In this document: in pieces, positions 1 through 10,300 of the stretch
Numbering within the stretch: the stretch's first letter is position 1
Layout of the letters: the number at the start of each line of letters is the position of its first letter
Source: an uncultured Porphyromonadaceae bacterium
Lineage (GTDB): Bacteria; Bacteroidota; Bacteroidia; Bacteroidales; Muribaculaceae
NCBI GenBank assembly: GCA_947177135.1
Contig: CAMWTI010000006.1
Location: forward strand, 1 to 47,656
DNA: 47,656 nucleotides
Reading direction: 5' to 3'
Program-made: the position numbers and the translations under genes
Notes under the pieces: generated by a model
Told to the model about the DNA's origin: nothing
Seen by the model: only the letters and a program-made list of their open reading frames with translations
Databases searched by the model: none

Positions 1-532
1 CGCCTGAAACGCGACCGCCCATCTGCTTGGGCAAACGCAGGGAGCCGAGGGTAAACGCCGAGTCGGGGCCGATGGATATTTTCATCGACAGGCCAAACTT
101 CGGACCGCGCGCAATGCTGTCGAGCAGCTCCACCTCAACAGGCGACTTCCTGTAGAGATCAACACGGCGCAACCCTTTGCGGGTGGAATAGACATTATTG
201 ATTCCAAGACGCTCCACCACGGTCTGCATCACGGCAGGCGAACTGAGAATAAACATTTCGTCTATAATTGCGGAATTGACCGGCCTGACTCCCAGCGATT
301 CCAGATCAGTGGTCATGAACTGCGAGGAATCGGACTTGAGCAACACCTGGACGGTGCGCTTATAGGAATAGGGGGCCGACATCAGATAAAGCGCGGCAAG
401 AGCGAACACCGCCACAAACGAAATCACATACCAGCGCCACTTTGAGCGGATATGCCTGAACAGGTCAGACATCGACAATACAGACTCGTCGTCGTTATTA
501 TTGAAGTGCGAATCACTGCGAAATGCTTCCAT
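1..532 (-). CDS. Wzz/chain-length determinant-type exopolysaccharide protein, 3' part cut by window edge
   Basis: Own translation of minus strand from ATG at 532: MEAFRSDSHFNNNDDESVLSMSDLFRHIRSKWRWYVISFVAVFALAALYLMSAPYSYKRTVQVLLKSDSSQ...; open to the window edge; directly downstream of a Wza-like gene. Confidence 0.8.
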   Translation of the reverse strand, partial: MEAFRSDSHFNNNDDESVLSMSDLFRHIRSKWRWYVISFVAVFALAALYLMSAPYSYKRTVQVLLKSDSSQFMTTDLESLGVRPVNSAIIDEMFILSSPAVMQTVVERLGINNVYSTRKGLRRVDLYRKSPVEVELLDSIARGPKFGLSMKISIGPDSAFTLGSLRLPKQMGGRVSG

Positions 533-549
533 TGTTTATTCTAAGCTAT

Positions 550-1407
550 TTAACGTGTCAGTGTGACAATCAGGGTGGCGACCGACACTGCTATGGACAC
601 CAGAGATGTCCAGAATCCGACAGATTTGAACGTGTTCTCATTGACGCTGCTCTGACCGGTGCGGGTGTTGTTGGGTTCGACGTATATCACATCGCCCTGC
701 TGCACATAGTAAGCCGGAGAGTTCATGAAATCGGTGGAACGCAGATCAACCTGATAGAGCGTGCGCCGGTTATTCTCCTCCCTGATCACCCAGACTCTGT
801 CACGCTTGCCGTAGACGGTCAGATCTCCGGCCATGCCGATCGCCTCAAACAGGTTGATGCGGTCGCGGTCAATGGAATAGGCTCCAGGGCGCGCCACTTC
901 GCCGACTGCGGTATACATCAGATTGGCAAACTGCACCGTAACAACGATGCTCGAGCCTTTCTTCATTACTCCCTCACGGATTATGCTGCGCTTGACAGCG
1001 TCGGCTATTTCCTGGCGGGTGAGACCGCCGACTGCGATTTCGCCGATTATCGGAAAATCGATCGTACCTTCCGGCGACACGGTATATGACAGAAAGTAAT
1101 CCTGACCGCCGGTCGAATTGTTCACGGCGTCATGCGCCACATTCCGGCGACTCAGACGCGACGTCTCCGAAATCAGATTCAACAACGACGTGGCATGAGG
1201 ATCATCACACGTGATAAGTATCTTGATATCATCTCCAGGACGCACTTTCACATCACCCGCTTCCTTGTCCATGACCTCCTGGACCAGAGCCGGAGAAGCG
1301 TCCTGAATATACACTACCTCACGGGCAGAATGGCACGAACTGACTGCAAATGCAGCCAAAATACCAAACAGCGCAATCCTAAACTTTTTTAATCCTTCTA
1401 CGTTCAT
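550..1407 (-). CDS. Polysaccharide export lipoprotein (Wza/BexD-like)
   Basis: ORF 550..1494; likely start is internal M (MNVEGLKKFRIALFGILAAFAVSSCHSAREVVYIQ) giving a lipoprotein signal; VRPGDDIKI and SLBB-like GEVARPGAYSI motifs. Confidence 0.85.
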   Translation of the reverse strand: MNVEGLKKFRIALFGILAAFAVSSCHSAREVVYIQDASPALVQEVMDKEAGDVKVRPGDDIKILITCDDPHATSLLNLISETSRLSRRNVAHDAVNNSTGGQDYFLSYTVSPEGTIDFPIIGEIAVGGLTRQEIADAVKRSIIREGVMKKGSSIVVTVQFANLMYTAVGEVARPGAYSIDRDRINLFEAIGMAGDLTVYGKRDRVWVIREENNRRTLYQVDLRSTDFMNSPAYYVQQGDVIYVEPNNTRTGQSSVNENTFKSVGFWTSLVSIAVSVATLIVTLTR

Positions 1408-1448
1408 TGGTTTGATGAACAACTGATCTGTTGTGATTATATGTGGGG

Positions 1449-1479
1449 CAAAGATACGAATAATTACTTGTTCACGCAA
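1449..1479 (-). promoter_or_regulatory. Bacteroidetes-type promoter for the export operon
   Basis: Minus strand TTG (1477-1479) N20 TATCTTTG (1449-1456), upstream of ATG at 1407. Confidence 0.7.
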
Positions 1480-1583
1480 CAAGGCCACCGCCAATTCTTA
1501 AAAAAATATAACGTGCGCCGCCGACACAAAATGGCAAACATCAAAAAAATTGCCGAATTTTTTAGAATTATAAAATAAATGCG

Positions 1584-1591
1584 TACTTTTG
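1584..1591 (+). promoter_or_regulatory. Putative -7 box (TACTTTTG)
   Basis: TAnnTTTG consensus 50 nt upstream of ATG at 1642; no clear -33 TTG. Confidence 0.5.
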
Positions 1592-1641
1592 TTGCAATTA
1601 TAATATCGCAGTAACACTAACCAATCTATCATTAAACCGTT

Positions 1642-2163
1642 ATGAAACTCATCGCATCGCTCGCAGTGGCCGTTTGCGCCCTGATCATGCCCCTGACATC
1701 GCAGGCGGCCCTTCCCTCGGTCAAACTTAAGGATTTGAGCGGACGCACTGTTGACACGGCCAAGCTCTCCAACGGAGGCAAACCCATGGTCGTCAGTTTT
1801 TTCGCTTCATGGTGCAAACCGTGCAAACGCGAACTCTCTGCAATCCATGAAGTCTATGAAGACTGGGTGGACGAAACCGGCGTGAAACTCATCGCCATCT
1901 CCATAGACCAGGGCCAGAACTCGGCAAAGGTAAAACCGTTTGTCGACGCCGAAGGCTGGGAATACGACATTCTGCTTGACCCCAACAGCGATTTCCTGCG
2001 CGCCATGGGCATACAGCAGATCCCCCATCTGCTCATCCTCGACGGCGACGGCAACGTCGTTGAAAGCCGCAGCGGATACACCGAAGGTGCCGAAGGACAC
2101 ATCATCGAAAAACTGCGCCAGATGCAGTCAGGAGCCAAGTCATCCAAAAAAGCAAAAAAATAA
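1642..2163 (+). CDS. TlpA-like thioredoxin-fold protein
   Basis: Signal peptide; FFASWCKPCKRELSAI redox motif; IQQIPHLLILDGDG cis-Pro region. Confidence 0.9.
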   Translation: MKLIASLAVAVCALIMPLTSQAALPSVKLKDLSGRTVDTAKLSNGGKPMVVSFFASWCKPCKRELSAIHEVYEDWVDETGVKLIAISIDQGQNSAKVKPFVDAEGWEYDILLDPNSDFLRAMGIQQIPHLLILDGDGNVVESRSGYTEGAEGHIIEKLRQMQSGAKSSKKAKK

Positions 2164-2166
2164 GCC

Positions 2167-3876
2167 ATGACCCGACAATTGTTAGCCTCGGTGGCCGTGA
2201 CGGTTACCATGGCTGCTTCAATCCCGGCCGCTACAGAAGCCAAAGAACATCCGGTGACGGTGCATGGCGCCGTGCAGGCCGACATTCTTTTCCCTGAAGA
2301 AGATGCCACGATAGGCACTGAAAAATATGACTCAAAAATACTCGGCAACGGATATGCCTCGGCCGGACTTTACAGCAAATACGTCGATGCCGGACTCCGC
2401 CTCGAATACATGCAGTATCCTCTGCCGGGATTCGAACGCGACTTCAAAGGCTGGGGATTGGGAAACGTATATGCCAAAGGCAAGTTCAACGGCGTGGAGC
2501 TGACTCTGGGCGACTTCTACGACCAGTTCGGATCCGGATTCATTCTCCGCACTTACGAAGAGCGATCGCTCGGCATCGACAACTCGCTGCGCGGAGGACG
2601 CCTCAAAGTCGACGCGCTGCCGGGAGTGCACTTCACCGCACTGGCCGGACTGCAAAGACGCTACTGGGACTGGAGCGACAAAAGCCAGGTCTACGGCGCC
2701 GATCTCGAAATGGATCTGCAGCAATGGATCAAACCGCTCGCCTCTCACAATATTATATGGACCCTCGGCGGATCATGGGTGCTGCGCAGCCAGGCCGACG
2801 AAACAATCCAGATCGTCAACGAGATACCCGTTCAGGAAGGACAGCCTGCGCCGGAGCCGCCATATACTGTCAGCAAACTCGGCCTGCCCAGACAGGTCAA
2901 CGCCTTTGACGTGCGCACCCACTTCAACAAAGGCGGACTGGATCTGCTCGGCGAATTCGCCTGGAAAGACCGCGACCCGAGCCTCGACAACAACTACACC
3001 TATTCCCGCGGCACGGCGGTGATGCTCTCCGGATCATACTCACGTCCGGGATGGAGCGCGCAGCTACAGGTAAAACGCTCGGAAAACATGGCCTTCCGCT
3101 CGCAGCGCTCAATGCAAGGCGTGTCGGCATTCATCAACAACATGCCGGCATTCGCCTATCAGCACACCTATGCGCTGGCAGCCATGTATCCCTACGCCAC
3201 CCAGGCAGCTCCCGGAGAATGGGCGCTTCAGGGTGCTTTCGCCTACTCATTCAAGCGCCGCACTGCAATGGGCGGACGCTACGGCACTAAATTCCGCCTG
3301 AACGTGAGCTATATCCGCGGAATCGACCGCGAAGGCACATGGAAAAGCGGCGACACAGAACTCTATGGCACCGACGGACAAAAGACAAAGTTCTTCGGCT
3401 GGGGTCCGCTCTACTACTCAGACCTGAATCTGCAGATGGACAAACGCATCACCAGGCAGTTCAGCCTCAACGCCATGTACATGTATCAGCGCTATAACCA
3501 GTCCGTGATCGAAGGTCACGGCGGAATGGTCAACGCCCACATCGGAGTGGCCGAAATGAAATACAAGTTCGACAGTCGCTTCACCCTGCGCGGCGAGCTG
3601 CAATATCTCGGCACAAAACAAGACAAAGGCGACTGGGTGTATGGCCTGCTCGAACTGAGCGTGCTCCCCTACGTGATGATCACAGTGAGCGACCAGTGGA
3701 ACACCGGCACCACCGACACGCACTACTACATGTTCTCCGTGACCGGCAACTACAAGGCCAACCGACTGATGATCGGCTACGGACGCACGCGCGCCGGCTA
3801 CAACTGCTCGGGAGGCGTCTGCCGATACGTGCCGGCAAGCCGCGGTTTCCAGATTTCATACAATTATAATTTCTAA
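2167..3876 (+). CDS. DUF6029-like putative outer membrane beta-barrel protein
   Basis: Signal peptide, alternating aromatic/glycine beta-strand pattern to the C-terminus (SRGFQISYNYNF); sits between TlpA-like and Omp28-like genes. Confidence 0.75.
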   Translation: MTRQLLASVAVTVTMAASIPAATEAKEHPVTVHGAVQADILFPEEDATIGTEKYDSKILGNGYASAGLYSKYVDAGLRLEYMQYPLPGFERDFKGWGLGNVYAKGKFNGVELTLGDFYDQFGSGFILRTYEERSLGIDNSLRGGRLKVDALPGVHFTALAGLQRRYWDWSDKSQVYGADLEMDLQQWIKPLASHNIIWTLGGSWVLRSQADETIQIVNEIPVQEGQPAPEPPYTVSKLGLPRQVNAFDVRTHFNKGGLDLLGEFAWKDRDPSLDNNYTYSRGTAVMLSGSYSRPGWSAQLQVKRSENMAFRSQRSMQGVSAFINNMPAFAYQHTYALAAMYPYATQAAPGEWALQGAFAYSFKRRTAMGGRYGTKFRLNVSYIRGIDREGTWKSGDTELYGTDGQKTKFFGWGPLYYSDLNLQMDKRITRQFSLNAMYMYQRYNQSVIEGHGGMVNAHIGVAEMKYKFDSRFTLRGELQYLGTKQDKGDWVYGLLELSVLPYVMITVSDQWNTGTTDTHYYMFSVTGNYKANRLMIGYGRTRAGYNCSGGVCRYVPASRGFQISYNYNF

Positions 3877-4697
3877 TGCCGAAGATGAAACTCAACCATA
3901 TCTTTCTTTCGTGTATCTCGGCCGCGCTTCTGGCCTCATGTTCGGAATATGACGATCCGGCCGACCGATTCACCGAAGTGCCCGACGTAACGCCGGTAAG
4001 CCGCGTGCTCCTGGCCGAATTCACCGGACAGCTCTGCTCAAACTGCCCGACTGCCCATGAAAAGATCGAAGACTATGAGCGTCTGTTTGGCGACTTCTTC
4101 ATCTGCGTGAGCATACACGGCGACAACACCATGATGGGCCTCCCGGTCAACAATCCGATGGGCCTCGGAACCGAACAGGGTGTGAAATACAACGAACTGT
4201 TCAAAGTAGAACTCTGGCCGAACGCCGTGGTGAACTGGAAAAGCGGCGCTCTCGGCAGCGATTACGGAAAATGGGTCAGCAAACTGGTCGAAGGAATGAT
4301 CCGGCCGACCGACATCGACCTGTCAGCCTCCGCCTCAATGCCGACCGACAGCACCATCACCGTCGACGTCAGGATCCGTTCCGACAAAGCCCAGCCGGGC
4401 ACCAGATTCAACATCTGGCTCAGCGAAGACAGTATTGTCGGCATGCAGCTGATGCCAAACGGAGCGCCCGACCCGAAATACGTCCACAACGGAGTGTTCC
4501 GCAAGGCCCTGTGCGGCATTGAAGGCGAAGACGTGGCCATCATCGCCAATGTCGAAGCCTCGGAAAGCAGATCGACAGTCATCGACCCGAAATGGAATCC
4601 GGAAAACATGAACGCGGTGGTGTTTGTTTACACTGAAAGCGCTGGCGTGACCAGCGTTATCAAGACAAAAGTCAAGCCGTTCGCCAAACCTGAATAA
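3876..4697 (+). CDS. Omp28-related outer membrane lipoprotein
   Basis: Lipobox-like LLASCSEYDD; VLLAEFTGQLCSNCPTAHEKIEDYE motif. Confidence 0.85.
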   Translation: MPKMKLNHIFLSCISAALLASCSEYDDPADRFTEVPDVTPVSRVLLAEFTGQLCSNCPTAHEKIEDYERLFGDFFICVSIHGDNTMMGLPVNNPMGLGTEQGVKYNELFKVELWPNAVVNWKSGALGSDYGKWVSKLVEGMIRPTDIDLSASASMPTDSTITVDVRIRSDKAQPGTRFNIWLSEDSIVGMQLMPNGAPDPKYVHNGVFRKALCGIEGEDVAIIANVEASESRSTVIDPKWNPENMNAVVFVYTESAGVTSVIKTKVKPFAKPE

Positions 4698-4730
4698 CAT
4701 TCAAACAATAACAATAACTCTTAACAGCTT

Positions 4731-5429
4731 ATGAAAAAACTCTTTACTTCAATGCTGATGATGTTTGGCTGCATGGCCGCCATGTCGGCACAGTCCGTCA
4801 CCCTCCAGAAGGGCGCCGAAGGCGAAGTAACCTACAAATCAGGCGACGTGATCGAGGTGAAAGCTGAAGACTTGAGTTCTCCAGAATTTCCCTACTTCAA
4901 ATGGGATCCCGAACTCTATCTGCTGCTCCCCAAGACCTCAACCACAGTCACAGTGACCCTCGCATGCGAATCGACTCAAGGTGTACAATTCTGCGGTGGT
5001 AGTGATTGTGTGATGACTTCACCCGGCAAACCGGTGGAGAAAAAAATCGCTCTCACCAGCGGCAAACCCGCACCCCTGCAAATTGAAATCCTGGACATGG
5101 GCGGCGCAATCGCTGACGACGAAGAGATCACCGCAACTCTGACAGTGGCCTCTCTGACCAAGACCGACTCCTACACCATCAAGTTCCTTCCGAAAAACAA
5201 CGCCGGAATGCTTGATGCGGAAACCGAAGCCAACGCCATCAGCGTCAGCGGCCGCTCGCTGACCTACAGCTTCACACATCCCACCGTGCTGACCCTCTAC
5301 ACAATCTCAGGCCAGGCCGCGGTGACCCGCACCCTCAACGGTGCCGGCTCAATGAGCCTCGAAGCCCTGCCCGGCGGAGTCTACATCTATCGCGCCGGCA
5401 CCCAGACCGGCAAATTCATTGTCCGCTAA
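4731..5429 (+). CDS. Secreted protein with T9SS type A-like C-terminal sorting domain
   Basis: Signal peptide; C-terminus LTLYTISGQAAVTRTLNGAGSMSLEALPGGVYIYRAGTQTGKFIVR. Confidence 0.75.
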   Translation: MKKLFTSMLMMFGCMAAMSAQSVTLQKGAEGEVTYKSGDVIEVKAEDLSSPEFPYFKWDPELYLLLPKTSTTVTVTLACESTQGVQFCGGSDCVMTSPGKPVEKKIALTSGKPAPLQIEILDMGGAIADDEEITATLTVASLTKTDSYTIKFLPKNNAGMLDAETEANAISVSGRSLTYSFTHPTVLTLYTISGQAAVTRTLNGAGSMSLEALPGGVYIYRAGTQTGKFIVR

Positions 5430-5457
5430 ACGGAAGAAAACTGCCACGAAACGACCA

Positions 5458-5498
5458 AAAGCGGTCGCGCCTGCACTGAGATGCGGCGCGACCGCTTT
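5458..5498 (+). terminator. Strong stem-loop terminator
   Basis: Perfect inverted repeat AAAGCGGTCGCGCC / GGCGCGACCGCTTT after stop at 5429. Confidence 0.85.
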
Positions 5499-5519
5499 AA
5501 GTTATTAGGAATTTTTTCG

Positions 5520-5527
5520 TACCTTTG
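5520..5527 (+). promoter_or_regulatory. -7 box (TACCTTTG) for GH13 gene
   Basis: TAnnTTTG 38 nt upstream of ATG at 5565. Confidence 0.55.
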
Positions 5528-5564
5528 TTGACGTGAATCTATTGAAACATACGCAAAACCAATA

Positions 5565-7244
5565 ATGAAACCTGTCATATACCAACTGTTGCCGCGCCTG
5601 TTTTCCAATATGAATCCGGACCCGGTGCCATGCGGCACAATCGAGCAGAACGGATGCGGAAAATTCAGCGGCGTGACCTCCTCGGCCCTGCGCGCCATCA
5701 GATCGCTCGGCGCCACCCACGTGTGGTTCACCGGAGTGATCGAACACGCCCACTGCCCCGACTACAGCGCCTTCGGCATCCGCCCCGACAATCCACACGT
5801 GGTTAAAGGACAGGCCGGATCGCCATATGCCATCACCGACTATTATGACGTGGACCCCGACCTGGCCGACAATCCGGCAAAACGCATGGAGGAGTTCGAG
5901 TCCCTGATCGCCCGCACACACCGCCAGGGCCTCAAGGCGATCATCGACTTCGTGCCGAACCACGTGGCACGCGAATACCGCAGTGACGCCGCCCCGCGCG
6001 GCGTGCGCGATCTCGGAGCCGACGACCGGAAGGATCTGGCATTTCACCCCGACAATAATTTCTATTATATGCCCGGCACGCGGTTCTCGCCGTCAAACGT
6101 GTTTCTGGGCGACTATTCCGAAGAACCGGCGCGCGCATCGGGCAACGACTGCTTCACTCCGTCGCCCGACCGCAACGACTGGTATGAGACCGTGAAACTG
6201 AATTACGGAATCGACTACCCCGGCAACACAGGCTGCCACTTCGACCCGACACCGTCGACCTGGCATAAGATGCTCCATATTCTCCGCTATTGGGCGAAAA
6301 AAGGAGTTGACGGTTTCCGCTGCGACATGGCCCACATGGTGCCGATCGAATTCTGGCGGTGGGTGATCCCTCAGATAAAGAAAATCAACAGAGAGATCAT
6401 ATTCATCGCCGAGATATACGACGTCGGCCTTTATCGTCCCTACATCTTCGATGGAGGCTTCGACTATCTCTACGACAAAGTGAACCTCTACGACACCCTG
6501 CGCGGCATCCAGTGCCACGGCATCAGCGCGGCCGCCATCACCGGATGCTGGCAGCGGGTCGACGGCATTGAAGACCATATGCTCAACTTCCTCGAAAACC
6601 ACGACGAGCAACGCTATGCCTCGCAATTCTATGCCGGCAGGGCCGACACCGTTCTGCCGTCGCTCGTGGTGAGTTCCCTTCTGGGACGCGGCGCCATGAT
6701 GATCTATTTCGGCCAGGAAATTGGCGAAGCCGGCATGGATGCCGAGGGCTTCAGCGGACACGACGGCCGCACCACCATCTTTGATTACTGGAGCCTCGCC
6801 TCCATGCGCGCATGGCTGGCTGGCGGCAAACCGTCGGCGGCAGGGCTGGCCCGATGGCAGGTGGATCTGCGTAACACATACCGCAAAATCCTGACGCTCT
6901 GCAACAGTGAACCCGCCATCAGCGAAGGAAGCTTCTTCGACCTGATGTACGTGAACTACGAAAACCCGGAGTTCGACCCCGGACGTCAATACGCCTTTCT
7001 GCGACAACACGGCGACACGCTGCTGCTCATCGCCGTGAATTTCGCCGACACCGCCGTGCAGACAGCCATAAATCTGCCGCGCCACGCGTTTGACCACCTC
7101 GGCATAGCCGAAGGAGAATACAGCGCCAAAGAACTGCTTGGCGGACGACGCCAGACCAAGACTCTGAGCAGCGAGTATCCGTTCTCCACCGCCATAGAGG
7201 CCCACGGAGCAGTCATCTGGCGACTGCAGAAATCGAAAAAATAA
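5565..7244 (+). CDS. GH13 alpha-amylase family glycosyl hydrolase
   Basis: GH13 regions: IIDFVPNHVAREY, GVDGFRCDMAHMV, FIAEIYDVG, FLENHDEQR. Confidence 0.92.
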   Translation: MKPVIYQLLPRLFSNMNPDPVPCGTIEQNGCGKFSGVTSSALRAIRSLGATHVWFTGVIEHAHCPDYSAFGIRPDNPHVVKGQAGSPYAITDYYDVDPDLADNPAKRMEEFESLIARTHRQGLKAIIDFVPNHVAREYRSDAAPRGVRDLGADDRKDLAFHPDNNFYYMPGTRFSPSNVFLGDYSEEPARASGNDCFTPSPDRNDWYETVKLNYGIDYPGNTGCHFDPTPSTWHKMLHILRYWAKKGVDGFRCDMAHMVPIEFWRWVIPQIKKINREIIFIAEIYDVGLYRPYIFDGGFDYLYDKVNLYDTLRGIQCHGISAAAITGCWQRVDGIEDHMLNFLENHDEQRYASQFYAGRADTVLPSLVVSSLLGRGAMMIYFGQEIGEAGMDAEGFSGHDGRTTIFDYWSLASMRAWLAGGKPSAAGLARWQVDLRNTYRKILTLCNSEPAISEGSFFDLMYVNYENPEFDPGRQYAFLRQHGDTLLLIAVNFADTAVQTAINLPRHAFDHLGIAEGEYSAKELLGGRRQTKTLSSEYPFSTAIEAHGAVIWRLQKSKK

Positions 7245-7264
7245 CAAACGGACAGAACAAACGG

Positions 7265-7304
7265 AAACGCGGAACCGCGCTCGATGGCAGGCGGTTCCGC
7301 GTTT
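7265..7304. terminator. Bidirectional stem-loop terminator between convergent genes
   Basis: AAACGCGGAACCGC / GCGGTTCCGCGTTT perfect stem. Confidence 0.85.
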
Positions 7305-7331
7305 TTGTCATCTATCTGGTCCGACAGAGAG

Positions 7332-10300
7332 TCAGAGCACTATCCTGGCGGAAGTGACGCCTCCGCCGGCGGTGACCACACGCACCACCAGCACGCCATG
7401 CGCCAGCCCCGAAAGATCGATCATGCCGGAGCCGGAGGCTACCATGCGGCCCTGCATGTCAAACACTTCCATCATGACAGTATCCGCTCCGGCAGAAAGC
7501 GTGCGCGACACACGGTCGTAGACATAGAGGCTCTCGGCGCTGACGTTGTCAATGCCGCTGTATTCAGCCACATTAAACACTATCTCAGCGAAATCGGAGT
7601 ATTGATTTTTGGCATTGGCCAGGGTGTAGACAGTCTGCACTCTTGCAATGTGCTTTCCGGGATCGAGATCCTGGAGGAGGATAGAACGCGAAGAGATCAT
7701 GCCGGCATCCTCGCCGTCGATCTCGATCTTGAACGATGTCATGGCAAACACATCGGCTTCGACCTGACCGATAAATATATCGTCGAGCATGAAGAACATG
7801 CAGTCCTCCGACACACACCGTATCACGGCATGGCGGGCGTCCGTCGGCAGAATATATGTGAATTCGGTCCACATGCCGCCGACAGCCACAGGGTTTTCAG
7901 TGAGCCAGATCACATTTTCCGGCTCAGGAGCGCCGACTGTGTATCCGACCATGAATTCCTCATTGCCCATCAGCCCGAAGAATCCCGATGCCGCGTGGAA
8001 GCGGAATGTGACCGGTCCGTCAAACGCGAATTCAGGCGAGAAGATCCAGTCGTCGTTACGCTGCGCATTCTCCTGCGAAACGCTCACAAGCACTTTCTTT
8101 CCGCTGTAGGGCTGCACGTATTCCGTGATATCGGGAGTTGTGGCCGAGGGATTGAATGCCTGGAAGGCCATGGGAGAGTGCATGTTGGGATAAGGCGTCT
8201 GCTGACACATATTCACTCCGTAGGTCTTGCCTTGGTCAGCGTCGACATACGTCCATCCGATCTCGCCGGCAGGGTTGACGGCGAAATCGTCCATCGCTTC
8301 AAAGTCATCGAAGATTCCGTCCTCGCGGTTCCATGTCAGCACAACGTCCGACGAACCTTCCTCCTGCGACACAGCGAGAGCGAACGGAGCCAGAGGCGTG
8401 AGCGACAGTTCCATCATAGCCGTATAGCTTGACCGTGATCCGAGATCGACCGTGGTCGAAATGGTGCTGAATCCGTACTTTTCTATTGTCAATGCGTAAG
8501 AGCCTTTGGGAATGGCCGGGAACAGGACTTTGTTGCCGGCAACCGTTCCAGTGAAGACAATATCGTCGTGGTCTTCGTTTTTAAGGGTCACGACCGCACC
8601 ATCGGCCAGTTCGATCGCGGTGTTCGTATACACAGTCAGTTCATAATCTGTGGTAAGATTATGGGCCACCGGTGCAGAGAACGCGATTTCCGTCTTCTCT
8701 CCTTTGTGATTGACCGCCTGCACGGCATAACGGTATGTGCCCTGGGGAAGGCCGTTGAACTCGCGGTCGACGGTGTAGGCGCCGCGCAGATCAGACTCCA
8801 CGACGGTCCAGCTGTCAGGATTGCCGGTGTCCTCGCCCTCGATACGCCACACATTATAACCGATGCCCTCGAGCAGCACCGGCGCGCGCGATACGACAGG
8901 CCGTGACGACACTTTATATGCCGGAGCTTTTGACGCGACATTCACATTGCGGCCCATCATAGTGCCCTTGGCCCGGATAAAGAATGCGCCGACATAGGAA
9001 ACGGAAGCATTCCATCCCGACGACATAGGATCACCAAATGCCTCGACCGTATCATAGCACGTTACGTAGTCCGTGCAGATGCCGATGCTGCTTCCTTCGA
9101 CAAAACCGTGTCCCACGCTGACAACGCATCCATAGGGAGCGTCGACCGGTTCCTCCAGGACATATGACTGCCAGTTCAGGTTGCCGTCCCACTTATAAGT
9201 GTCGCTGGCCACATCTCTGACTTCGACAGCAGGCGTGGTGGAAATGTTGCCTTCGGCATCAATAAGCCATACTCCGAGATCAACCTTGCCGTCTTCTATC
9301 TCAGCCACCACCCAGTTTATTTCTTCGACCGACATGGGTTCACTGAATTTCATGCCATAACGGACGTATTCCTGACTGTATGTCGTGTATAATCCGGCAT
9401 ATTCGCCTGTGTCTTTCTTAAATTCCTTATCACCGAGAGGCACCATCCACGACACGAACATGCCGTTTTCAGTCCGATCGGTCATGATTCCCGCCGGCTT
9501 TCCGAAATAATTGTCGAGCGTGATAGCCGGGAGGGTCATATTCTGATTCGACACTCTGAAGCTTTGAGTATAGTCGACCTTGAGGAATTTGCTCACGGTG
9601 AGTCTGTAGTCCTGATCGCCATACACATCAGAAAGAGTGAATGTGCCGTCGGAGGCGGTTTTGGCCGAATATGTCATGATATCACTCTCAAGTGTCACGT
9701 CCGCGTCAGCAACCGGCTTGCCGAGATAATCCACGACTGTGGCCCCCACCGACACCAGAGACGGCAGGCAGGCACGGAGCGTATGGCTCACGGCGGCGTT
9801 GTCGCCGACTTCCACATAGACAGGGTCGGTGTTCATAAGGCCCGGTATGTCGTAACGCACAGAATAGCGGCCCGGAGTGAGCGACGTGAACGTGGCCTTG
9901 CCGTCGGCATCGGTTTTCTCGGCACGTTCGAGATATGTGGGGCCCGACAGCTTCAGCTCCACATCTTCCAGCGCCTGTCCGGAATCATTGTTGACAAGTG
10001 TGAACGCGATACTGCCGTCGCGATCCTCGACAACTTCTAATGACTGGATGAACAGATATCCGTCCTGCAGACCCGTTGTGGTGGCGTGCAGGCCGAAATA
10101 ATAATCGCCTGGAGCAACCGAAGCCGGCAGGGAATATGTCCTGTAATAGGATCCGTTGAGCATTTCCATTTCGTGGAGAGGTGTCTGCGACTCGGGCTTG
10201 TTGTCTTTGCCCATGGTCACCTGCAGCTGGCAGACCCTGTCAGTCCACATCTTGATCTTGACAACGTATTGCTTGTCGCCTGTGAACTCCACTTTAGGCG

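Noticed and set aside
6093-7247. 384-aa minus-strand ORF
   Set aside because: Antisense to the GH13 gene with canonical motifs
7284-8432. 382-aa plus-strand ORF
   Set aside because: Antisense shadow of the anchor-J protein; begins inside the terminator region
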